From positions 1-5,238 of the forward strand of contig JAFDWI010000360.1 in NCBI GenBank assembly GCA_018268545.1: a stretch of 5,238 nt of DNA, in the 5' to 3' direction. Positions within the stretch are counted from its first letter, which is position 1; each line of letters opens with the position of its first letter. Positions 1 through 5,238 of the stretch are shown here, in pieces. The stretch is from Actinomycetota bacterium. GTDB taxonomy: Bacteria; Actinomycetota; Acidimicrobiia; Acidimicrobiales; Iamiaceae. The notes beneath the pieces are model-generated. The model was given only the letters and a program-made list of their open reading frames with translations, was not told where the DNA came from and ran no database searches. A program made the position numbers and the translations under genes.

Positions 1-257
1 CGACACCGGGATTGTCGATCTGGCCCGCGACCGGCCACGGAGGCGGGCCGGTCGAGGCCGACGAAACCTGGAGCGAAGCAGGATTCGCCGTCTTCGGACT
101 CGACCGGCCGCGCGCGATCGACCTGGCAATCCGCTTCCGCCAACGCGCGATCTTCGAGTGGCGGAACGAACCGGGCGGGTTCCGCCTCGTCGCCTGCGAC
201 GGCTCGGCAGACGAACCCCGTGGATGGGAATCGGCGTTCGCGTCCACGCGCGCCTGA
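1..257 (+). CDS. DUF3293-like protein, C-terminal part (5' end outside window)
   Basis: This is the 3' end of a gene that begins before the window. Reading in phase from base 3 gives an open frame with no convincing start, ending in TGA at 255-257. A TTG at 12 is in frame, but it falls inside the conserved part, so I do not treat it as the start. The roughly 84 visible residues resemble the C-terminal half of DUF3293 proteins. They show a WPATG stretch, an acidic linker with a Trp (ETWSE), the core AGFAVFGLDRPRAIDLAIRF, then QRAIFEW and a short tail. Family members usually have a similar 'GLD-x-A-x-x-LA-x-x-F-x-Q-x-AIF' pattern. Their biochemical function is unknown, and none can be assigned here. 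The metallophosphoesterase gene starts 18 nt downstream on the same strand, so cotranscription is likely. The family call rests on remembered motifs, not a search. Confidence 0.6.
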   Translation, partial: TPGLSIWPATGHGGGPVEADETWSEAGFAVFGLDRPRAIDLAIRFRQRAIFEWRNEPGGFRLVACDGSADEPRGWESAFASTRA

Positions 258-275
258 CCCCTGGTCCGCGGCCAT

Positions 276-866
276 GTGGCGACCGGCCAGACTGTCTGCG
301 TGCGCTTCTTCACCGCTGACCTGCACCTCGGCCACACGAACATCATCCGCTACTGCCACCGTCCCTTCGATTCGGTCGCGGAGATGAACGAATCCCTCGT
401 CGCGAACTGGAACGCCACGGTCGGCCCCGACGACGAGGTGTGGGTGCTCGGCGACGTCGCGTTGGGTCCGATCCGCGAAAGCCTGGCAATCGTCGACCGG
501 CTCTCCGGTCACAAGGTACTGATCACCGGCAACCACGACCGCTGCTGGGCGGGCAACGGCGAATCGGCGGACAAGTGGATCGACCGCTATGTCAGAGCCG
601 GGTTCGCCGACGTCCGTCAAGGGACGGTCGCCACGACGATCGGTGACACGCCCGTCCTCGCCGGACACTTCCCCTATGAAGGCGATTCCCACGACGAAGA
701 CCGGTTCACCCGCTGGCGACCTGAAGACCGTGGCGGATGGCTGCTCCACGGCCACGTCCACACCAAGTGGCAGGTGAACGCACGTCAGATCAACGTCGGT
801 GTCGACGTGTGGGACCTCGCGCCGGTTTCCGAGACGAGCATCGCCCAGATCATCCACGCCCGCTGA
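276..866 (+). CDS. Calcineurin-like metallophosphoesterase (COG4186-like)
   Basis: Predicted cytoplasmic dinuclear-metal phosphoesterase of the calcineurin-like superfamily. From GTG 276 the protein has 196 residues with all signature metal-binding blocks in order: D15-L-H17 (in FTADLHLGH), G59-D60, the G85-N-H-D88 block, G130-H131, and G159-H-V-H162. The C-terminal NVGVDVWDLAPVS (173-185) is also typical of the small COG4186-type proteins, which are usually about 170-200 aa. The substrate is unknown; phosphodiesters or nucleotides are possible from the superfamily. The start is uncertain. GTG 276 gives nine residues ahead of RFFTADLH, whereas GTG 300 would begin directly at that first strand, as most relatives do. 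Neither has a clear Shine-Dalgarno. The ATG at 274 is out of frame. It follows the DUF3293-like gene by 18 nt, suggesting an operon. There is no signal peptide or membrane segment, and the gene looks intact. Confidence 0.88.
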   Translation: MATGQTVCVRFFTADLHLGHTNIIRYCHRPFDSVAEMNESLVANWNATVGPDDEVWVLGDVALGPIRESLAIVDRLSGHKVLITGNHDRCWAGNGESADKWIDRYVRAGFADVRQGTVATTIGDTPVLAGHFPYEGDSHDEDRFTRWRPEDRGGWLLHGHVHTKWQVNARQINVGVDVWDLAPVSETSIAQIIHAR

Positions 867-997
867 GTGCTCGCGAGGGTCATCGGTCACCCCGGGACCT
901 GCCCGGGACTTTCGCCCCTGCCGGGATCCGGGGCCGGACCGGTTGGATTGACGGCGAAGGTTCCCGAGCGAACGACGACGAGGCGCTGGTGGTCGTG
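867..997. other. Intergenic region with an 11-nt-spaced tandem repeat
   Basis: This 131-nt non-coding stretch separates the phosphoesterase from the methyltransferase. It contains an 8-bp direct repeat, cccgggac, at 891-898 and 902-909. The unit contains the palindrome CCCGGG, so the two copies can also fold back. A weak hairpin (gcccc 914-918 with ggggc 930-934) follows. There is no U-tract. A TTGACG at 948-953 resembles a -35 box, but no TAnnnT element sits 16-18 nt downstream, so I do not call a promoter. The region may hold termination or regulation signals that cannot be resolved by eye. Confidence 0.35.
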
Positions 998-1807
998 ATG
1001 ACCGTGACCGAAACCGAACCGGACACCGAACGAGTCGCCGGGTTCGCGTTGCTCGGGAGTCTCGGCAAACGCGTGCTTCGCCCGGGCGGGGCCGAACTGA
1101 CCACACGGCTGCTCGATGAGCTCGCGATCGGCCCCGACGACGACGTGGTCGAGATCGCACCGGGTCGGGGGCGCACGGCTCGCCTGATCCTCGAACACCG
1201 ACCCGCGAGCTACGTCGGGATCGATCGGGACCCGGCCGCGCAACGGTCGATCACCCCGCTGCTGCACGGTCCGCGGCAACGCTTCCTGTTGGGGTCGGTC
1301 GCTCGGACGGGATTGGACGATGGCGAGTGCAGTGTCGCCGTCGGCGAAGCGGTGCTCACGATGCATCCCAGATCGACCAAGGCGCAGATCGTCGCCGAAC
1401 TCGCGCGCGTCGTTCGGCCGGGCGGACGGATCGGGCTGCACGAGGTCGCCTTCCAATTGCACGACACGCACCACGACGTCGACAACGACACGTTGGAGCA
1501 GACCCGGATCCGAACCGAGTTGACCTCGCATTTCCGGGTGTCGTTCAACGCGATGACGATGGCGGACTGGACCGACCTGCTCGCCGAGGCCGGCTTCATG
1601 CTGGCCACCGTCCACCGGGCACCGTTGCGCCTGTTGGAACCGGATCGGATCATCGCGGATGAAGGTGTCGTCGGCGCGGCGCGCTTCGCGGCGAACGTGC
1701 TCGCAGATCCACGCACCCGCGCCCGCATCGCCCACATGCGTGCCGCGATGCGGCGAAACGCCCCGTCCCTGCGAGCGGTCGCGATGGTGGCCGTACGCAC
1801 GGGGTGA
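998..1807 (+). CDS. Class I SAM-dependent methyltransferase
   Basis: Predicted soluble Rossmann-fold methyltransferase, 269 aa from ATG 998. Motif I is VVEIAPGRGRTA (residues 50-61), a variant of the E/D-x-G-x-G-x-G loop that binds S-adenosylmethionine. The acidic end of strand 2 is in YVGIDRDP (72-79), where D76 probably contacts the ribose. The post-motif region ELARVVRPGGRIGLHEV (134-150) is the classic 'L-x-PGG' turn and strand 5. An N-terminal lead, GFALLGSLGKRVLRPGG (15-31), and a C-terminal helical tail of about 80 residues flank the core. The acceptor substrate cannot be told. The frame stays open upstream to 737, but that part overlaps the phosphoesterase in another frame and is not coding. 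A GAGG at 980-983 would also suit GTG 989 or GTG 995 as starts, so a start up to three codons earlier is possible. It is monocistronic or loosely linked to its neighbours. Confidence 0.85.
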   Translation: MTVTETEPDTERVAGFALLGSLGKRVLRPGGAELTTRLLDELAIGPDDDVVEIAPGRGRTARLILEHRPASYVGIDRDPAAQRSITPLLHGPRQRFLLGSVARTGLDDGECSVAVGEAVLTMHPRSTKAQIVAELARVVRPGGRIGLHEVAFQLHDTHHDVDNDTLEQTRIRTELTSHFRVSFNAMTMADWTDLLAEAGFMLATVHRAPLRLLEPDRIIADEGVVGAARFAANVLADPRTRARIAHMRAAMRRNAPSLRAVAMVAVRTG

Positions 1808-1867
1808 AGGTGTGGTCGAGTCGGGACGGTGTCGGCTCCATCGTCTCGGCTCGGCCATGAACATCGC

Positions 1868-1886
1868 CCACCGCGCCCATCGGTGG
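1868..1886 (+). terminator. Possible weak hairpin after the methyltransferase
   Basis: A 6-bp stem, ccaccg (1868-1873) with cggtgg (1881-1886), encloses a 7-nt loop 60 nt past the methyltransferase stop. There is one further outer pair after a mismatch. No U-tract follows. It could attenuate or end transcription before the next promoter, but a stem this short in GC-rich DNA can arise by chance. Confidence 0.22.
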
Positions 1887-1925
1887 CCTTGCACGGCGTG
1901 ACCGTGGTCGACGCCGGAACCGTCG

Positions 1926-1931
1926 TAGACT
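1926..1931 (+). promoter_or_regulatory. Predicted -10 box of a leaderless-type promoter
   Basis: TAGACT matches the actinobacterial -10 pattern TAnnnT and stands out in GC-rich surroundings. Transcription would begin around 1938-1942, at or within a few bases of the ATG at 1942. No Shine-Dalgarno is present before that ATG, which fits a leaderless or near-leaderless mRNA, common in actinomycetes. No good -35 hexamer lies 16-18 nt upstream (1903-1908 reads cgtggt), so the call rests on the -10 box and its position. Confidence 0.5.
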
Positions 1932-1941
1932 CATCCGCGTC

Positions 1942-3726
1942 ATGGCGCCGGAGCAGACTTCCGACGAGCGCGTCGCCCGGGCGGCGATCTGGTTGCCCTG
2001 GCTGATCGTCGCTCTGGCGGTCGCGGCGCTCGTGGTGGGAGGTTGGATCCGCCGGAGCACGTCGGACGACGCGTTCATCAACTATCGGGTCGTGCACCAG
2101 ATCGAAGCCGGTCACGGCCCGGTGTTCAACGTCGGCGAACGCGTCGAGGCGTTCACGAGCCCGGCGTGGCTCGCGATGCTGGTGGTGGCCGACGAGACGT
2201 TGCCGTTCCGGCTGGAATGGATCGGCATGATCGGCGGGATCGTGCTCGCCGCGGCCGGCCTGGCGTTCGCGGCGCTCGGCTCGAGACGGCTCATGGCAGG
2301 GGATCATCGGCCGGACCGAAGCCCATGGTTGGTCCCACTCGGAGCGTTGGCGGTTGTGGCGTTCCCACCGACGTACCTGCTCGTCGCGACCGGCCTGGAG
2401 AACGGGCTGTCGTTGGCGTGGCTGGGAGCGTGCACGTGGGCATTGGGCCGTTGGGCGGCAAGTGGACGCCGCTTCGGACTGCCCGCTGCGGCGCTGCTCG
2501 GCGCGGGTGTGCTGGTCCGTCCCGATCTGGCCACGTTCTGCGCGATGTTCCTCCTCGCGGTCCTGTTGGGCGACCGGTCGGTGTCGTGGCGACGACGTGC
2601 CGCTGTCCTCACGTCGGCGGCCGCGTTGCCGCTGCTCGTCCAGATCTTCCGCATGGGTTACTACGGCGTCCTGCTCCCCAACACGGCCATCGCGAAGTCG
2701 GCGGGCCTCGCTCGTTGGGGGCACGGCTGGGATTATCTGGTGGCGTCCGTCGGCCCGTACTGGTTGTGGGTGCCGGTCGTCGCCATCGCGATGCTCGGCC
2801 ATGCGCCGATGTTCGCCGCTGCGGTGAAACGCTCGGGCGACGAGCACGACACCACGACAGCCGTTCGCGCCGCGCTCGTCACGGGCGCCTTCGTCCTGGG
2901 CGCGGTGGTCAGCGTCGTCTATGTGGTCCGGGTCGGCGGCGACTACATCCCGAATCGGTTGCTCCTGCCCGCGATCTTCGGATTCTTCGCGCCGGTGATG
3001 TTCGTGCGACTGCCGCGGCGCACCGAGGTCACGCTGTGGGCGCCGGCGATCGCCACGGCCGCGTGGCTGATCGTGTGCGGCGCGTTCATCCGAACCTTCG
3101 ACGATGGACAGCCGCGCCGCGTACCACCCGCCAACGGCGTGACCCTCGATGCCTACTCGGTCGCCGTTGCGTTCACGTTGCCCAAGGACCCTCAGCCGGG
3201 ACGCGTGTACGAGAACACCGTCGAGTTGCCCTATCCGGGTGCGCGCCGAACGGTACCGGTCGTCATCTCCTACGGCGTCGGCAAACTCGCGTACGCCGCA
3301 GCCGACAACGTGTACGTGTTCGACCAACTCGGGCTGGCGCTGCCGATCGCCGCGCACCTGGTGGTGCGGCGGCGCGGGTTGCCCGGCCATGAGAAGACGC
3401 TTCCGAGACCGTGGATCGCGGCGCTCCTCACCGAGGCCGGCACGCCTGTCTCCGAAGCGAGCTTCCCACAGTTCCATGCGTTGTACTCACCGCGCGAAGG
3501 AGCGATCAGCATCCCGGATCAGTCCGATGCACAAGGGCGCCCGTTCGCGCTGCGGGTCGCGACCGCCCGTGATGTCCTGGAGTGTCCGACGATGCAACGG
3601 TTCCAGTCGTCGTACTCGTCGCCGCTCACCCTGCGCCTGTTCCTTTCGAACATTGCGCACTCGGGGCACAACACCCGCCTTCGCATCCCCGGCGAACCGG
3701 CCGACGCTCAGGCCACGCTCTGCTGA
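1942..3726 (+). CDS. GT-C fold membrane glycosyltransferase-like protein (AftB/ZomB-like)
   Basis: A 594-aa polytopic membrane protein. A first transmembrane helix (about 15-36) is followed at once by S-DDAFINYR (41-49) and GHGPVFNVGERVEAFTSPAW (57-76). This is the first outer loop of GT-C enzymes, where Asp42/Asp43 are the likely catalytic acids. About ten hydrophobic helices follow up to residue 383. Conserved inter-helix motifs include TGLEN (150-154), RPD (193-195), FRMGYYGVLLPNTAIAKS (236-253) and RVGGDYIPNRLLLP (330-343). The last 210 residues look extracytoplasmic and hold YVFDQLGLALP (458-468) and GHEKTLPRPW (482-491). These blocks match the actinobacterial family that includes mycobacterial AftB (arabinofuranosyltransferase) and proteins labelled ZomB. 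Such enzymes use polyprenyl-phosphate sugars outside the membrane to extend cell-wall glycans. The actual donor and acceptor here are unknown. The start at ATG 1942 is supported by the -10 box just upstream. The stop lies 251 nt from the stop of the convergent dehydrogenase. Confidence 0.8.
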   Translation: MAPEQTSDERVARAAIWLPWLIVALAVAALVVGGWIRRSTSDDAFINYRVVHQIEAGHGPVFNVGERVEAFTSPAWLAMLVVADETLPFRLEWIGMIGGIVLAAAGLAFAALGSRRLMAGDHRPDRSPWLVPLGALAVVAFPPTYLLVATGLENGLSLAWLGACTWALGRWAASGRRFGLPAAALLGAGVLVRPDLATFCAMFLLAVLLGDRSVSWRRRAAVLTSAAALPLLVQIFRMGYYGVLLPNTAIAKSAGLARWGHGWDYLVASVGPYWLWVPVVAIAMLGHAPMFAAAVKRSGDEHDTTTAVRAALVTGAFVLGAVVSVVYVVRVGGDYIPNRLLLPAIFGFFAPVMFVRLPRRTEVTLWAPAIATAAWLIVCGAFIRTFDDGQPRRVPPANGVTLDAYSVAVAFTLPKDPQPGRVYENTVELPYPGARRTVPVVISYGVGKLAYAAADNVYVFDQLGLALPIAAHLVVRRRGLPGHEKTLPRPWIAALLTEAGTPVSEASFPQFHALYSPREGAISIPDQSDAQGRPFALRVATARDVLECPTMQRFQSSYSSPLTLRLFLSNIAHSGHNTRLRIPGEPADAQATLC

Positions 3727-3763
3727 TGCCCACCTGTCGATCGGCGTCCGGCCTGATGGTTTC

Positions 3764-3802
3764 GGCGTGGTTGCGGTCGACACCACCGACCGCAACCACG
3801 CC
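3764..3802. terminator. Perfect 16-bp hairpin, probable bidirectional terminator
   Basis: Arms 3764-3779 (ggcgtggttgcggtcg) and 3787-3802 are exact reverse complements, with a 7-nt loop (acaccac). The hairpin starts 37 nt after the membrane-protein stop, between two convergent genes, which is where a shared terminator is expected. Neither side has a U-tract, so it would be of the stem-only type often predicted in actinomycetes. It may also protect the mRNA 3' end. Confidence 0.7.
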
Positions 3803-3841
3803 ACCGCACCCGCTCCGTGGCCGCCGCCTGGAGATCGGTGG

Positions 3842-3894
3842 CGTCGTTCGAGCGTGACCAGTCCATCGGGCCGACGCCGGGTGCTCGAACGACG
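3842..3894. repeat. 12-bp perfect inverted repeat, 29-nt spacer
   Basis: cgtcgttcgagc (3842-3853) is the exact reverse complement of gctcgaacgacg (3883-3894). The 29-nt loop is GC-rich. It lies 84 nt before the dehydrogenase stop codon, counted from the right, so it could be the terminator for the - strand gene, the first stem of a small RNA, or a protein-binding dyad. No U-tract is seen on either side. Confidence 0.55.
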
Positions 3895-3905
3895 ATTCGA
3901 AAAGT

Positions 3906-3934
3906 ATCGTAGAGACCTTCGGCAGCGTTGTCAG
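3906..3934 (-). promoter_or_regulatory. Predicted sigma70-type promoter on the minus strand
   Basis: On the - strand, CTGACA (complement of 3929-3934) and TACGAT (complement of 3906-3911) are separated by exactly 17 nt. This is one mismatch from TTGACA plus a TAnnnT -10 box. The bases just downstream (3896-3905) are unusually A/T-rich for this window. The start point would be near 3897-3900, and transcription would run leftward into the two hairpins, with no ORF of note in the way. It sits between convergent genes, so it serves neither. It would drive either a small RNA or antisense transcription into the membrane-protein gene. Confidence 0.42.
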
Positions 3935-3977
3935 TGTCACAACGGTGCCAACTTTCGGCCGGATCCCGACCGACCGT

Positions 3978-5238
3978 TCAACGCTGCAGGGATTTGACCT
4001 GGAGGAACTCTTCGAGCCCGTACCGACCGAGTTCCCGGCCGATCCCGGACTGCTTGTAACCACCGAACGGTGCCATCGGGTTGTAGCGGCCACCGTTGAT
4101 CTCGAGTTGACCGGTCCGAATCCGCCGTGCGACCGCCTCGGCCCGATCGGGATCCGCAGACCACACCCCACCGGACAGCCCATATGCCGAGTCGTTCGCG
4201 ATCCGAACCGCGTCGTCGGTGTCGACATAGGGCAGGATCGACAGCACCGGCCCGAAGATCTCGTCCTGGGCGATCGTCATCGACGAGTCGACGTGTGCGA
4301 ACACCGTCGGGCGCACGAAGTAGCCGGTGTCGAGCCCTTCGGGAGGCTCCGACCCGCCGGTCACCAACGTGGCGCCTTCGGCGACGCCGGTGTCGATGTA
4401 GCCACGGACACGATCACGTTGCGCGGCCGAGATCACCGGGCCGAGCCGAGCGTCGTCGCCTCTGGGGTCGCCGACGGTCCAGGTGGACTCCACCTCGGCG
4501 CGCACCAGGTCCACGATCTCATCATGGCGACCTTCGGGAACCAGCAGGCGTGTCAGCGCCGAACACGTCTGCCCGGAGTTCAGGTAACACGCACCGACCG
4601 CTGCCTTCGCCGCCTTCGCGAGATTGTCGCCTTCGAGATCGTCGAGCAGGATGTTCGCCGACTTGCCACCGAGTTCGAGCGCGACCTTCTTGACCGACTG
4701 CGATGCCAACTCCGCGACACGCTTGCCCGCGCGGGTCGAGCCGGTGAAGCTCACCATGTCGACCTCGGGGTGCACCGCCAGGGCCTCCCCCACGACCGGC
4801 CCGTAACCGGACACCAGGTTGAACACGCCGGGTGGCAATCCGATCGAATCGACGATCTCGGCGAGGATGAACGCATTGAGCGGCGCCACCTCGGACGGTT
4901 TGACGACGACCGTGCACCCGGCGACGAGCGCCGCGGCGACCTTGATGACGATCTGGTGGAGTGGATAGTTCCACGGGGTGATCGCCGCGACCACCCCGAC
5001 CGGCTCGCGGATCACGAGCGAGTTCCCGATGTATTCCTCCCAGGGGAAATCCGCAGCGAGACCCGCGATCCCCGCTGCGACCGCCTGGGGCAGGCCCGCC
5101 TGGATGATCTGCGACAGCTTGTGCGGCATGCCCAGTTCGCCGGTGATCACATCGGCGAGCTCGCCGGCCCGCCCACCGATGCCGGCGCCCATCCGGGCCA
5201 CGAAGTCCGCTCGGACCGTCGCCGCTGTCGCCGCCCAG
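3978..5238 (-). CDS. NAD-dependent aldehyde dehydrogenase, CddD/SSP0762-like (5' end outside window)
   Basis: Oxidises an aldehyde to the acid with NAD(P)+. The frame is open to the right edge, reading W-A-A-T...RADFVARMGAGIGGRAGELADVIT, the usual N-terminal ALDH helix region. The GTG at 5201 is therefore internal, and about 50-55 residues lie beyond the window; 419 are visible of an expected 470-480. Active-site elements are complete: Asn of TPWNYP (4968-4970), KPSE with the Lys and the Glu three residues on that favours NAD, FTGSTRAG (4725-4748), general-base Glu of ELGGKS (4674-4676), nucleophile Cys of NSGQTCS (4563-4565), EIFGPV (4245-4262) and the C-terminal PFGGYKQSGIGRELG. The MVSFTGSTRAG and NSGQTCSALTR wording resembles the CddD/SSP0762 group. 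Some members of that group act in alicyclic alcohol or medium-chain aldehyde breakdown; the substrate here is not known. It converges with the membrane-protein gene. Its promoter is off-window. Confidence 0.93.
   Translation of the reverse strand, partial: WAATAATVRADFVARMGAGIGGRAGELADVITGELGMPHKLSQIIQAGLPQAVAAGIAGLAADFPWEEYIGNSLVIREPVGVVAAITPWNYPLHQIVIKVAAALVAGCTVVVKPSEVAPLNAFILAEIVDSIGLPPGVFNLVSGYGPVVGEALAVHPEVDMVSFTGSTRAGKRVAELASQSVKKVALELGGKSANILLDDLEGDNLAKAAKAAVGACYLNSGQTCSALTRLLVPEGRHDEIVDLVRAEVESTWTVGDPRGDDARLGPVISAAQRDRVRGYIDTGVAEGATLVTGGSEPPEGLDTGYFVRPTVFAHVDSSMTIAQDEIFGPVLSILPYVDTDDAVRIANDSAYGLSGGVWSADPDRAEAVARRIRTGQLEINGGRYNPMAPFGGYKQSGIGRELGRYGLEEFLQVKSLQR

Larger units (their letters stand above)
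3764..3899 (-). ncRNA. Candidate small structured RNA
   Basis: If the - strand promoter at 3906-3934 is active, the transcript would begin near 3899. It would fold at once into a 12-bp stem (3894-3883 with 3853-3842), pass a roughly 40-nt GC-rich linker, and end in the perfect 16-bp stem at 3802-3764. The length would be about 135 nt, with no coding frame that looks real. Promoter, structure and a terminator-like end in the right order are suggestive. However, no known RNA family is recognised, and convergent terminators alone could explain both stems. Confidence 0.25.

Noticed and set aside
948..976. TTGACG as a -35 box for the methyltransferase
   Set aside because: No TAnnnT-like -10 element occurs at 16-18 nt spacing.
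737..997. Upstream extension of the methyltransferase frame
   Set aside because: It overlaps the end of the phosphoesterase out of frame, and its residues are Arg/Pro-rich and unlike any methyltransferase N-terminus. The start near 998 is preferred.
887..1894. A 335-residue minus-strand frame
   Set aside because: It is antisense to the methyltransferase, biased in composition and lacks any motif.
2043..3392. A 449-residue plus-strand frame inside the membrane-protein gene
   Set aside because: It is an Arg/Gly-rich frame-shifted shadow, whereas the overlapping frame has clear transmembrane helices and family motifs.
1210..3477. A 755-residue open frame on the minus strand
   Set aside because: It lies opposite two well-supported genes, has an Arg/Asp/Gln-rich low-complexity composition with no recognisable domain, and is the expected antisense shadow in GC-rich DNA.
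3842..3905. tRNA-like ttcga bases near the inverted repeat
   Set aside because: Acceptor, D and anticodon stems of a tRNA cannot be laid out around them on either strand.
3149..3997. A 282-residue plus-strand frame running through the convergent gap
   Set aside because: It is a frame-shifted shadow of the membrane-protein C-terminus, full of Arg/Ser and with no domain.
3626..4228. A 200-residue minus-strand frame across the convergent gap
   Set aside because: It overlaps the dehydrogenase 3' end and the membrane-protein 3' end in another frame, is Ser/Arg/Thr-rich and shows no motif.
5199..5201. GTG as start of the aldehyde dehydrogenase
   Set aside because: The frame continues to the window edge with typical ALDH N-terminal residues, so the true start is outside the window.

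Overview
The window is GC-rich throughout, with G or C strongly preferred at third codon positions. That, together with GTG starts, little Shine-Dalgarno sequence and a leaderless-type promoter, suggests a high-GC actinomycete. The actinobacterial style of the methyltransferase and the GT-C membrane protein fits this. A non-mycolate lineage such as Acidimicrobiia is a plausible guess, but the sequence alone cannot prove it.

Layout. Four genes lie on the + strand: the 3' end of a DUF3293-type gene (1-257); 18 nt later a calcineurin-like metallophosphoesterase (276-866); after a 131-nt gap a class I SAM-dependent methyltransferase (998-1807); and after a 134-nt gap a large polytopic GT-C-type glycosyltransferase-like protein (1942-3726) with an apparently leaderless promoter. 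On the - strand, entering from the right edge, is an NAD-dependent aldehyde dehydrogenase of the CddD/SSP0762-like type (stop at 3978, N-terminus beyond the window). The last two genes converge on a 251-nt gap.

That gap is the most structured non-coding piece. It holds a perfect 16-bp hairpin (3764-3802), a second perfect 12-bp inverted repeat (3842-3894), and a good sigma70-like promoter on the - strand (CTGACA, 17-nt spacer, TACGAT; 3906-3934) whose -35 box lies in a small dyad. Read together on the - strand, these could encode a structured RNA of about 135 nt ending at the long hairpin. The simpler reading is a two-hairpin convergent terminator plus a chance promoter.

The genes do not form an obvious single pathway. 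The first two may be cotranscribed. The methyltransferase, membrane glycosyltransferase and dehydrogenase look like independent housekeeping or accessory functions. No mobile element, CRISPR array, tRNA or rRNA is visible, and I see no convincing novel multi-gene system. The intergenic RNA candidate is the item most worth checking.
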